Below are positions 7,149-13,663 of a stretch of 19,499 nucleotides of DNA, in pieces; the first letter of the stretch is position 1; every line of letters begins with the position of its first letter. Under the pieces are notes generated by a model, which worked only from the letters and a program-made list of their open reading frames with translations, ran no database searches and was not told the origin of the DNA. The position numbers were made by a program, and so were the translations under genes. Origin of the DNA: CAJCBL01 sp035298965 (GTDB lineage: Bacteria > Verrucomicrobiota > Verrucomicrobiia > Opitutales > Opitutaceae); assembly GCA_035298965.1 (NCBI GenBank), contig DATGXO010000186.1, positions 1 through 19,499 of the forward strand, given 5' to 3'.

Positions 7149-8012
7149 TCAGAGCGGGCGGACGGCGACGACGCGGAAGAACCGGCGGGCGCCGGTCGCA
7201 AAGCTGAACTTGCGCGCGGTGGTGGCGCCCTCGTCGGGCGAGAACGTGCCCTGCCCGGAGTCGGTCCAAGTTTTCAGGTCGGTGCTGTGCTCGATGCGGT
7301 ACAGCCGCGCCGGGGTGGTCGTGAACACGAGGGAGACCGTGGTCATGCCGTTGGTGTAGGTGTGGCTGACGATCCTGAGGAGGTCGGAGGCGCTCAGCGG
7401 ATCGGTGTCGGCGATGGCCTCGGCGGCGTCGCTCTGGCCGTCGCCATCGCGGTCGGTGCCGATGCCGGCGGCCTTGAGGCTGCCGAACCACTGCATCTCC
7501 CAAGCGTCGTCGATGCCGTCGGCATCGGAGTCGGGCCGGTCGATGGAGGCGGTGGCGAGCAGGCCGTCGCCGAGGTTGATCCAGCCGGTGTTGGCGCTGT
7601 AGGCGTAGCCGGAAAAGATGCCGGTGGCGGGATCGAAGTGCGGGCGGTTGGGATCGTTGAGGCCGGCCCACGCGAAGCTGATCCAGCCGATGTTGGCTCC
7701 GTAGGCGAAGCCGGAGAGGTTGCCGCGGCCGTCGTTGTTGACGCCGCAGTCGGAGACGGAGGCGTTGGAGTAGGCGTGGCCGTTGGCGGGCGAGCCCGAG
7801 CCGAAGTCGATCCAGCCGCAGTTGGCCGACCAGGCCTTGCCGGCGAGGAAGAACTCGCCGACGCGCACGCCGTGGGTGCCGTCGCCGCGCAAGTCGATCC
7901 AGCCGATGTTGGCGCCGTAGGCAAAGGGGGCGTCGGGGCTGATGGTGGACTGCGCCCGGACCGCGGGCAGGGCGCCGGCGGCCAGTGCAAGAAGAGGAAG
8001 GAGATGTTTCAT
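7149..8012 (-). CDS. Secreted GWI-repeat protein with calcium-type linker
   Basis: 287 residues starting MKHLLPLLALAAGALPAVRAQS, a clear signal peptide cut after RA or AQ. Four repeats follow: FAYGANIGWIDL, KAWSANCGWIDF, FAYGANIGWISF and YAYSANTGWINL, each with the core AN.GWI and about 35-50 residues apart. Next comes a thrombospondin-type-3-like, Asp-rich stretch (DSDADGIDDAWE, then DRDGDGQSDAAE) ending TDPLSASDLL, likely calcium-binding. The C-terminal module has YRIEHSTDLKTWT and ends RRFFRVVAVRPL, a module I associate with exported proteins of Verrucomicrobia. ATG 8012 is chosen over the longer open frame (to 8216) because it begins the signal peptide. It is the first gene of a minus-strand run of four. 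Role unknown, probably surface or matrix. Confidence 0.85.
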   Translation of the reverse strand: MKHLLPLLALAAGALPAVRAQSTISPDAPFAYGANIGWIDLRGDGTHGVRVGEFFLAGKAWSANCGWIDFGSGSPANGHAYSNASVSDCGVNNDGRGNLSGFAYGANIGWISFAWAGLNDPNRPHFDPATGIFSGYAYSANTGWINLGDGLLATASIDRPDSDADGIDDAWEMQWFGSLKAAGIGTDRDGDGQSDAAEAIADTDPLSASDLLRIVSHTYTNGMTTVSLVFTTTPARLYRIEHSTDLKTWTDSGQGTFSPDEGATTARKFSFATGARRFFRVVAVRPL

Positions 8013-8175
8013 GGGAGGACAGGGCGGAGGCGGAAGAAGAGGGAACGTGGTGCTCTGTGCGGCGCACGCCGTCGGGAAGGGACAGCGGCGCGCGGCAAAC
8101 CCAGCACCAGCAGCTGGCGGAATTCTGCCGCCGGCGCGGCGGGACCCGTGGTGCAGGATCTGCCGCGAACCTCGT

Positions 8176-8274
8176 AGGGGAAATGTTACGGTTCCAGCGG
8201 CCGCACGCGCAAGCATGCCCTCGCGAAAGGCACGGGTATCCTGCGGATGGGCTCAGAGGGGCGTATTACGGTTC
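8176..8274. repeat. Direct repeat AGGGG-N4/5-TTACGGTTC, 80 bp apart
   Basis: AGGGG followed by TTACGGTTC occurs at 8176-8194 and again at 8257-8274. The spacer is 5 nt in the first copy and 4 nt in the second. Both copies lie in the 379-nt gene-free divergent region (8013-8391) between the GWI-repeat gene and the acetyltransferase. They could be paired regulator sites. Nothing else is recognised in that region apart from a poor promoter match. Confidence 0.35.
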
Positions 8275-8356
8275 ATGACTCCGCTGGCGGTGGTCACGAC
8301 CAGCTCGGAGCTCCGTGGAGTGGCGATTGGTGATCGGTACGGTAGCGAACGGGTAG

Positions 8357-8385
8357 TGGACGGGGCAAAGCGTGTCGGGCAGAAT
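8357..8385 (+). promoter_or_regulatory. Possible promoter close to the acetyltransferase start
   Basis: TGGACG (8357-8362), a 17-nt spacer and CAGAAT (8380-8385) each match the sigma-70 consensus at four of six positions. The -10 box ends 6 nt before the ATG at 8392, so transcription would start at or next to the start codon, giving a leaderless message. The match is weak and may be chance. Confidence 0.25.
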
Positions 8386-8391
8386 GGCACC

Positions 8392-8916
8392 ATGCCCCTC
8401 CGCATCGAAACACTGAAGCCAGCTGTGACCACCGCCGAGCAGCGCGACTTGAACGCCCTGCTGTGCGCCTGTGTGCGGGGCGGGGCGTCGATCGGGTTTC
8501 TCGCCGACATCGACGCGGCGGAAGCGGAGGCGTACTGGAGCGGAGTCTTCAGCTCCGTCGCTGCCGGCGCGAAACTCCTGCTCGTCGCGCGCGACGAGAG
8601 CGGGTCGATCGGTGGCAGCGTGCAGCTCGCGCTCGAAACTCGGCGCAACGGCCGCCATCGCGCCGAGGTGCAAAAGTTGATGGTGCTCCCGGCGCTGCGC
8701 GGGCGCGACCTCGGCACGCGGTTGATGGGAGCGGTGGAGACTCGGGCGCGGGAGCGCGGCGTGACGCTGCTGTTCCTCGACACAAGCGAGGGTGCGGGCG
8801 GCGCGCGGGCGTTCTACGAGAAACTGGGTTATGCGTACGTCGGCGGAATTCCCGGCTACGCGCTGGATCCCGACGGCACGCCGACGAAGAACGCGATCTA
8901 CTACAAGGCGCTGTGA
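8392..8916 (+). CDS. GNAT-family N-acetyltransferase (tabtoxin-resistance-like subgroup)
   Basis: 174 residues forming one GNAT fold that transfers acetyl from acetyl-CoA to an amine. The substrate-side strand is GGSVQLALETRRNGRHRAEVQKLMV. The acetyl-CoA pyrophosphate loop is LRGRDLGTRL (about residues 101-110). FLDTSEG, AFYEKLGY and the C-terminal PGYALDPDG...NAIYYKAL match the subgroup that includes tabtoxin-resistance Ttr-like enzymes; this subgroup call is from recall. The actual substrate is unknown. An open frame extends upstream to 7942, but the conserved domain begins near ATG 8392. It is a single-gene unit, divergent from the secreted genes and convergent with the aminotransferase. 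No ribosome-binding site is visible. Confidence 0.85.
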   Translation: MPLRIETLKPAVTTAEQRDLNALLCACVRGGASIGFLADIDAAEAEAYWSGVFSSVAAGAKLLLVARDESGSIGGSVQLALETRRNGRHRAEVQKLMVLPALRGRDLGTRLMGAVETRARERGVTLLFLDTSEGAGGARAFYEKLGYAYVGGIPGYALDPDGTPTKNAIYYKAL

Positions 8917-8933
8917 GCGGCCGGGGGGGGCGG

Positions 8934-9066
8934 TGAACGTGGCGCTGCGGTTGAGATCGCTGTGGCGAAAGCCGCCGCGGGGCTTTCGAGCAGGGCCGGT
9001 CGGCCAGAAGTTCTGGCGGACTTCGCTACGGGCGGAATCGCTGCTCTCGCGAGCAGCGCCACATTC
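8934..9066. repeat. REP-like multi-hairpin element, family 2
   Basis: GAACGTGGCGCTGC (from 8934) is mirrored on the other strand by GAATGTGGCGCTGC (ending at 9066), so the element is bounded by inverted ends. The right half holds GCTGCTC-TCGC-GAGCAGC (9040-9057), a 7-bp stem with a 4-nt loop. Inside are a second hairpin, CGAAAGCC/GGCTTTCG (8966-8988), and the palindrome CCAGAA-G-TTCTGG (9004-9016). It fills the spacer between convergent genes. The core GCTCTCGCGAGC recurs at 13233. Confidence 0.75.
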
Positions 9067-9086
9067 GGGGGCGGGATGACCGGAGG

Positions 9087-10241
9087 TCAGCGCCGCGCGG
9101 CGACGACGGCGGTGCGGAGGCGGCGGAGGCCTTCTTCGAGCGTCGAGCGGGGGCATCCGAAGTTGAGGCGGACGAAACCGGGGAGGCCGAAGCCGGCGCC
9201 GTCGTTGAGCCCGAGGCCGTGTTGCTCGAAAAACTTGGCCGGCTCGGGTTGGCCGAGTGCGGTGGCGTCGATCCACGCCAAGTAGGTCGCTTCGACGGGC
9301 GGGAGCTTCAGCTCGGGCGCCTCGCGGGCGATGAAGGCGGCGAGAGTGTCGCGGTTGCCTTGCAGATACGCGACGAGTTCGCGGCGCCACGGTTCGCCAT
9401 CGCGATAGGCGGCCTCGGCGGCGGCGTACGCGAGCGGCGAGAGGTCGGGCGGGACGAGGCCGGCGCGGGCGCCGAGCATGCGTTTGCGGATGTCGGCGTC
9501 GGGCACGATGGCGAAGGCGAGGCCGAGGCCGGGGAGGTTGAAAGTCTTGCTCGGTGCCTGGAGCGTGATGGTGCGCGCGGCGAGTTCGGGCGAGAGCGTG
9601 GCGGCGGGGATGTGCTGGCGGCCGTCGAACTCGAGTCCGGCATGGATCTCGTCGGAGCAGAGCCAGAGGTCGCGCTCGAGGCAGAAGGCGCCGAGGCGCT
9701 CGAGTTCGTCGCGGGTCCAAGCGCGGCCGACCGGGTTGTGCGGGTGGCAGAGGAGCAGGAGGCGGGCGTCGGCCGGGGTGCGGTCGGCGAGGGCGACGAA
9801 GTCGATTTCCCAGCGCTCGCCGGCGCGGCGCGCGAGGGGCACGTCGATGAGGCGACGTTGGGAGTTGGCGACGGCGCCGAAGAAGGGCGGATAGACCGGT
9901 GTGGGCACGAGCACGGCGTCGCCACGCTCGCCGATGGCGCGGCAGACGAGGTTCATCCCGCGGTTCACGCCGGGCGTGAAGACGATCCAGTCGGGATCGA
10001 CCGTCCAGTTGTAGGTCCGCGCGAGATAGGCGACGATGGCCTCGATCGTGGTGCGCGGCGGGAGCGTGTAGCCGAAGACGCCGTGGTCGACACGGCGGTG
10101 CAGCGCTTCGAGCACGCACGGCGGCGAGGCGAAATCCATGTCGGCCACCCACATCGGGAGCACGTCGCGGCCGGCGTAACGTTCCCATTTTTCGCTGCCG
10201 GTGTTCCGGCGGTCGATGACGTGGTCGAAGTCGAAGGGCAT
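9087..10241 (-). CDS. PLP-dependent C-S lyase/aminotransferase, PatB/MalY type
   Basis: 384 residues, the normal length for this fold-type I PLP family. Members cleave cystathionine or cysteine conjugates (beta C-S lyase) and some bind regulators, as MalY does. The N-terminal part has KWERYAG and LPMWVADMDF (28-37), diagnostic for this branch. HPHNPVG (166-172) and SDEIH (196-200) are PLP-binding motifs, and SKTFNLPGL carries the Schiff-base lysine K232. The C-terminal FVRLNFGCP contains the carboxylate-binding Arg. An open frame extends to 10568, but that part translates intergenic repeats; ATG 10241 fits the family start. No Shine-Dalgarno site. Methionine biosynthesis or cysteine breakdown is the likely role; transaminase activity cannot be excluded. 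Confidence 0.9.
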   Translation of the reverse strand: MPFDFDHVIDRRNTGSEKWERYAGRDVLPMWVADMDFASPPCVLEALHRRVDHGVFGYTLPPRTTIEAIVAYLARTYNWTVDPDWIVFTPGVNRGMNLVCRAIGERGDAVLVPTPVYPPFFGAVANSQRRLIDVPLARRAGERWEIDFVALADRTPADARLLLLCHPHNPVGRAWTRDELERLGAFCLERDLWLCSDEIHAGLEFDGRQHIPAATLSPELAARTITLQAPSKTFNLPGLGLAFAIVPDADIRKRMLGARAGLVPPDLSPLAYAAAEAAYRDGEPWRRELVAYLQGNRDTLAAFIAREAPELKLPPVEATYLAWIDATALGQPEPAKFFEQHGLGLNDGAGFGLPGFVRLNFGCPRSTLEEGLRRLRTAVVAARR

Positions 10242-10298
10242 CGCTGCGAGAAAGTGCGCCGGGGCGGCGTTGGCAACGGTGGAGTCGGCGAGGGGGAG

Positions 10299-10395
10299 GA
10301 TTGCGGAATGCGCTCTCCCTCCGGAAGAGTCTTCAAGATTCCGGAATGCGGAATGCGCCCTTCTGCGGAGGAGTTCCAGGATTGCGGAATTCGGA
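10299..10395. repeat. Degenerate tandem repeat in gene-free 415-nt region
   Basis: On the minus strand, GCGCATTCCGCA occurs at the head of two diverged units of about 36 and 45 nt, followed by a partial third unit. Each unit continues with a GGAA...CTC...CCG segment. It lies between the aminotransferase start (10241) and the heat-shock gene (10657). The rest of that interval has no gene, and I see no clear promoter in it. Confidence 0.5.
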
Positions 10396-10656
10396 AATCG
10401 GGCCGCGGGCTTGTGCGGACGCGCGCCGTATATCTCGCGGCGGGTGAGTTGGCGGTGGGGCGCGACGGAATTTCCCGCGGCGAAATGCCACACGCGGACA
10501 GCATGACGCAACTCACTGCGCGCCCTCCGCGAGCAGGTTTTTGATTGTGAGCGAGTAGCGCGCGGCACGACGCCGGCACCGCGTGTGCAACCTCGGGGGG
10601 CAGTTCAGCAAACAACTTCCGAGAACCTGAAACCCGAAACCAGAAAGGAAACCGCC

Positions 10657-11133
10657 ATGAAGATCGTTCGCTATCACCAACCCACCGCTTCCGCTCTCTC
10701 GCCCTTCGCGGGCTACGCCGGCCGCAATCCGTTGGTCGCGTTCGAGCGCGAGTTCGACCGTCTGTTCAATGGTGCCGTCGGCGAGATGTTCACGCTCGCG
10801 CCGGAACTCGGTGGAGGCGCCGGCGCCCGCTTCGCCGTCGATCTCTACGAGGACAAGGACAACACGTACGTGCGCGCCGAGCTGCCGGGTGTCGACCGCA
10901 AGGCGATCTCTGTCGAGATGGTCAACGACTACCTGACGATCTCCGGCTCGCGCCAGACCTTCGGTGCCGACGGCAAGGAGACCGCTGCGGCGGAGTTCTC
11001 CCGTTCGATCGCCATCCCGGAGAGCGTGCAAGCCGACAAGGTCTCGGCCGCCTACGAAAACGGCGTGCTCACCGTGACATTGCCGAAACGCGAAGAGGCC
11101 AAGCCCCGCAAGGTCAGCGTCGAAGTGAAATGA
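10657..11133 (+). CDS. Small heat-shock protein, Hsp20 family (first copy)
   Basis: 158 residues. It is an ATP-independent holdase of the alpha-crystallin family that keeps unfolding proteins soluble in the cytoplasm. The N-terminal arm holds PLVAFEREFDRLFNGAVGEM (about 29-48), the usual amphipathic start. The alpha-crystallin domain (about 63-150) contains VDLYEDKDNTYVRAELPGVD, and the signature A..ENGVLTVTLPK. The C-terminal tail reads KPRKVSVEVK, with V-x-V where the usual I-x-I anchor lies. The start is fixed by a good ribosome-binding site (AAAGGAAA, 6 nt before the ATG). It is followed after 143 nt by a second Hsp20 gene, so the two probably form heteromers or act at different stress levels. 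No CIRCE operator was found. Confidence 0.93.
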   Translation: MKIVRYHQPTASALSPFAGYAGRNPLVAFEREFDRLFNGAVGEMFTLAPELGGGAGARFAVDLYEDKDNTYVRAELPGVDRKAISVEMVNDYLTISGSRQTFGADGKETAAAEFSRSIAIPESVQADKVSAAYENGVLTVTLPKREEAKPRKVSVEVK

Positions 11134-11257
11134 CAGCGGAGTAGCGGGTAGCGAGCAGGCGGATCAGGCAACGAAAGCTGCCGCCGCTCTGCTCACCACT
11201 GCACCAGCAAATCGATGCCGCCAATCCACCAACCCGAAACGCTAAACCCGAAACCCA

Positions 11258-11272
11258 ATTCCCAGGAGGAAT
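11258..11272 (+). promoter_or_regulatory. Strong ribosome-binding site in a small hairpin; possible RNA thermometer
   Basis: ATTCC (11258-11262) can pair with GGAAT (11268-11272) around a CAGGA loop. The stem and loop together contain the whole AGGAGGAA Shine-Dalgarno sequence, 4 nt before the ATG at 11277. The hairpin would hide part of the ribosome site and could melt with heat, as in known hsp20 thermometers. The stem has only 5 bp, so the regulatory reading is tentative; the ribosome site itself is certain. Confidence 0.45.
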
Positions 11273-11276
11273 CACC

Positions 11277-11669
11277 ATGACGTTCTTCAACACCCTTCTT
11301 TCCAACCGCCACCAAGCGCAGGCCGCCGGCGCTGCTGCGCCAGCGCCGACCGTGACCCCGCGCTATGAAATCAAAGAAAACCCGGACGCCTTCGGCCTCG
11401 AAGTCTGGCTGCCCGGCGTGACCAAGGACGGACTCGAACTCACCATCGACGACGGCGAGCTCACCATCGTGGGTCGCCGGAGCTGGAAGAAGCCGGAGGG
11501 CTGGTCGCAACTCTACCGCGAGACGCCGCTGGCCGACTTCAGCCTGACACTGTCGCACGACAACACCTTCGACGCCGACAAGGTGAACGCCGAGCTCCGC
11601 GACGGCGTGATGCGCGTGACGTTGCCGAAATCCGAATCGATCAAACCGCGGAAGATCGCGATCAGCTGA
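11277..11669 (+). CDS. Small heat-shock protein, Hsp20 family (second copy)
   Basis: 130 residues, shorter than its neighbour because the N-terminal arm is only about 30 residues and rich in Ala/Gln. The alpha-crystallin domain runs from about residue 32 to 120 (YEIKENPDAFGLEVWLPGVT, LTIDDGELTIVGRR). It ends with the signature RDGVMRVTLPKSE. The tail KPRKIAIS has the canonical I-x-I motif that docks onto a neighbouring subunit. Sequence identity to the first copy is low outside the signature, so this is an old pair, not a recent duplication. AGGAGGAA fixes the start. It may share a transcript with the first copy, and a strong terminator follows at 11733. Confidence 0.93.
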   Translation: MTFFNTLLSNRHQAQAAGAAAPAPTVTPRYEIKENPDAFGLEVWLPGVTKDGLELTIDDGELTIVGRRSWKKPEGWSQLYRETPLADFSLTLSHDNTFDADKVNAELRDGVMRVTLPKSESIKPRKIAIS

Positions 11670-11732
11670 TCCCGCCGACCGGGCGCCGAGGGGCGCGCCC
11701 GACCACTCTGTGTGCAGGATTGTTTGGGGTAA

Positions 11733-11764
11733 CCCCGCCGGGCGCCCAGCGCGTCCGGCGGGTT
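11733..11764 (+). terminator. Rho-independent terminator after hsp20 pair
   Basis: An 8-bp stem CCCGCCGG/CCGGCGGG encloses a smaller GCGC-CCA-GCGC hairpin and is followed by TTTTCGTTT. It lies about 65 nt after the stop of the second heat-shock gene and ends plus-strand transcription before the channel gene. Confidence 0.88.
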
Positions 11765-11811
11765 TTCGTTTCTTGTGGTCATGGCGCGCGCCGCGTCGCG
11801 CGGCGGCGGGA

Positions 11812-11840
11812 TTGACAGCCGGGGGCCGGCTCGTGTCATC
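11812..11840 (+). promoter_or_regulatory. Perfect -35 box before the MscS gene
   Basis: TTGACA at 11812-11817 matches the sigma-70 -35 consensus fully. The hexamer 17 nt further (GTCATC, 11835-11840) is a poor -10 box. The distance to the ATG (11850) leaves only a very short leader, if any. Confidence 0.3.
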
Positions 11841-11849
11841 GCCGCTCCC

Positions 11850-13163
11850 ATGAAGCTCGTCCGCCGTATCCTTGCTGTTGGTCTGATCGTGGGCTCCGCG
11901 GTCTGGTCGTTTGCCCAGGAGGCCGCGCCCGCCGCGTCGGCGACTGCGCCGGCTCCCGCCGCCGGTGTCGACCAGGCGACGCTCACGACTCAGGCCGCCG
12001 CCGCGGTGGTCACCGCGAAGGACGCTCCGCGCCCGCCAGACTTCCTCGAGCACCTGGTCGACGTGGTGCTCGCGCTTTTCGACGTGAAGAGCAGCGGCAA
12101 CACCGCGACGCACTACATCATCGCGGCGCTGTTTCTCGTGGGCGCGTTTCTGTTGCGCCACGTGGTGACGACGATCCTGTTCGGCCTGCTCAAGCGCCTC
12201 GCGTCAAAGACGGAGACGACGCTCGACGACAAACTTTTCGGCGCACTCGAGGGCCCGGTGGCGACGTTGATCTCGGTCGCCGGTGCCGTGGCGGCGCTCA
12301 AGGTTCTCAAGCTCTCCGAGACGAGCGACATCACCGTGCGATACGTGTCGACGGTCGCGTTTTCCGTGGTGGTCCTGTGGGGGTTGTTGCGGGCGTTCGG
12401 AGCGATCCTCGACCACGCGCAGGAGGTCGCGACCCAGCGGCAGATGGGAATCGCGGCGTTCATGCCGTGGATCAAGAAGACGCTGATCGTGCTCTTCGTG
12501 ATCTTCGGCGTGCTGCTGATCGCGCAGAGCCTGGGTGCTGATGTGAAGGCGTTCCTCGCCGGCCTCGGTATCGGCGGCTTGGCCTTCGCCCTCGCGGCGC
12601 AGGACACGATTGCCAACGTCTTCGGCTCGGTGGTCGTCGCGATCGACCAGCCGTTCAAGGTCGGCGAGACCGTGCAGATCGGCGGTAACACCGGGACGGT
12701 GGAGGACATCGGCCTGCGTTCGACGCGCATCCGCAAGGTCGACCGCAGCCTCGTCGTGATTCCGAACAAAGCCGTGGCCGGCGAGAACATCGTCAACCTC
12801 TCGCGTTTCAACGGTCGGCGCGTCGAGCAGGTGCTCGGGCTGACCTACGCCACGACGGCGGCGCAGATGGAGGAGCTCGTGGCCGAGCTGCGCCGGATGT
12901 TGCAGGCCGAAGCCGAGATCGATCCGACGTCGATCCACGTCTACTTCCGCGACTTTAACACCTCGTCGATGGACATCTGGATCGTCTTCAACGTGAAGGA
13001 TCCCGATTTCGCGAAACACATGGTCCTGCGGCAGCGCCTCAACCTCGCCTTCATGCGCGCGATCGAGGCCCGCGGTCTGTCGATGGCGTTCCCGACGCAG
13101 ACGATCCAGTTCGATGGCGAGATCGCGAAACGCCTCGCAGCCGGGCCGCGCGCTGCGAGCTGA
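11850..13163 (+). CDS. MscS-family mechanosensitive ion channel
   Basis: 437 residues. An inner-membrane channel that opens under membrane tension to release solutes in osmotic downshock. Residues 1-23 (MKLVRRILAVGLIVGSAVWSFAQ) are a signal peptide, followed by an Ala/Pro-rich periplasmic segment to about residue 60. Four hydrophobic helices (about 89-110, 127-150, 160-182, 203-222) precede the pore helix with GLGIGGLAFALAAQDTIANVFGS, the MscS hallmark. The beta domain starts at QPFKVGETVQIGG and contains STRIRKVDRSLVVIPN. The C-terminal alpha/beta domain has VYFRDFN and ends near residue 437. The extra N-terminal part makes it larger than E. coli MscS (286 residues) and closer to YnaI-type channels. 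ATG 11850 starts the signal peptide; the upstream extension to 11775 is rejected. Confidence 0.93.
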   Translation: MKLVRRILAVGLIVGSAVWSFAQEAAPAASATAPAPAAGVDQATLTTQAAAAVVTAKDAPRPPDFLEHLVDVVLALFDVKSSGNTATHYIIAALFLVGAFLLRHVVTTILFGLLKRLASKTETTLDDKLFGALEGPVATLISVAGAVAALKVLKLSETSDITVRYVSTVAFSVVVLWGLLRAFGAILDHAQEVATQRQMGIAAFMPWIKKTLIVLFVIFGVLLIAQSLGADVKAFLAGLGIGGLAFALAAQDTIANVFGSVVVAIDQPFKVGETVQIGGNTGTVEDIGLRSTRIRKVDRSLVVIPNKAVAGENIVNLSRFNGRRVEQVLGLTYATTAAQMEELVAELRRMLQAEAEIDPTSIHVYFRDFNTSSMDIWIVFNVKDPDFAKHMVLRQRLNLAFMRAIEARGLSMAFPTQTIQFDGEIAKRLAAGPRAAS

Positions 13164-13171
13164 GTTCCGCT

Positions 13172-13255
13172 TGAGTGGCGTCGCTCGCGAGAGCGGCGAT
13201 GGCGGGATATCGCGCCGGGCGACGGAGAAGCTGCTCTCGCGAGCAGCTCCACGAC
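13172..13255. repeat. REP-like paired hairpins, family 2
   Basis: GCTCGCGAGAGC (13183-13194) and its reverse complement GCTCTCGCGAGC (13233-13244) sit in two mirrored half-elements. Flanks match too: GTGGCG on the left against GTGGAG on the other strand of the right half. Each half forms its own hairpin (CGCTC-GCGA-GAGCG and GCTGCTC-TCGC-GAGCAGC). It fills the spacer between the convergent channel and panD genes. Confidence 0.8.
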
Positions 13256-13291
13256 GCAGAGGGACGAAAACGCTTCCGGCAGCGCGGCCGC

Positions 13292-13663
13292 TTACGGCTC
13301 GCGGATGGAGTTGGTATGGACCGAGACGACTTGGTTGGACGGCCCGACCTGTACGATACGCGCGGAGTGTTGCGGCACTTCCTTCGGCTCGAGTCCGAGG
13401 TACGCGCAGATGATCACGCGGTCGCCGACATCGACCAGGCGCGCGGCGGCACCGTTGATCTGGATTTGCCCGGGCTCGCCGTAGATCACGTAGGTCGTGA
13501 AACGCGCGCCGTTGTTGATGTCGTAGATGTCGACCTGCTCGAACTCGAGCAGACCGGCTTCGCGGCAAAGCGCGCGGTCGATCGAGATCGAACCCTCGTA
13601 ATCGGGATCGGCCGAGGTGACGACGGCGCGGTGGAGCTTGGCGCGGAGGAAAGTCCTAAGCAT
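13292..13663 (-). CDS. panD: Aspartate 1-decarboxylase (PanD)
   Basis: 123 residues, normal length. Makes beta-alanine from L-aspartate for pantothenate. It is a pyruvoyl enzyme: the precursor cleaves itself between G24 and S25 in YEGSISID (22-29), at the same positions as the E. coli enzyme. K9, R54 and Y58, which bind substrate or act in catalysis, are present. The pyruvoyl group forms from S25. The ATG overlaps the last 8 nt of coaX (ATGCTTAG holds the coaX stop), which indicates translational coupling in one operon. No free-standing ribosome site is visible. Maturation in some bacteria needs PanM; no panM is evident in the window. Confidence 0.96.
   Translation of the reverse strand: MLRTFLRAKLHRAVVTSADPDYEGSISIDRALCREAGLLEFEQVDIYDINNGARFTTYVIYGEPGQIQINGAAARLVDVGDRVIICAYLGLEPKEVPQHSARIVQVGPSNQVVSVHTNSIREP

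Noticed and set aside
7087..8067. Open frame joining paralogue A to a long upstream Arg/Pro-rich extension
   Set aside because: It overlaps the GWI-repeat gene in another frame on the same strand, has shadow-type composition, and the paralogue begins at a matching ATG.
7942..8391. Long N-terminal extension of the acetyltransferase
   Set aside because: It overlaps the signal-peptide end of the GWI-repeat gene on the other strand and is not part of a GNAT fold.
10242..10568. N-terminal extension of the PatB-type enzyme
   Set aside because: It translates degenerate intergenic repeats; the family starts at about the ATG at 10241.
10513..11031. Minus-strand open frame opposite the first hsp20 gene
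   Set aside because: The plus strand encodes a complete alpha-crystallin domain with a good ribosome site.
11134..11276. Terminator between the two hsp20 genes
   Set aside because: GAGCA/TGCTC and GGCGG/CCGCC can pair, but the stem is broken and no T-run follows.
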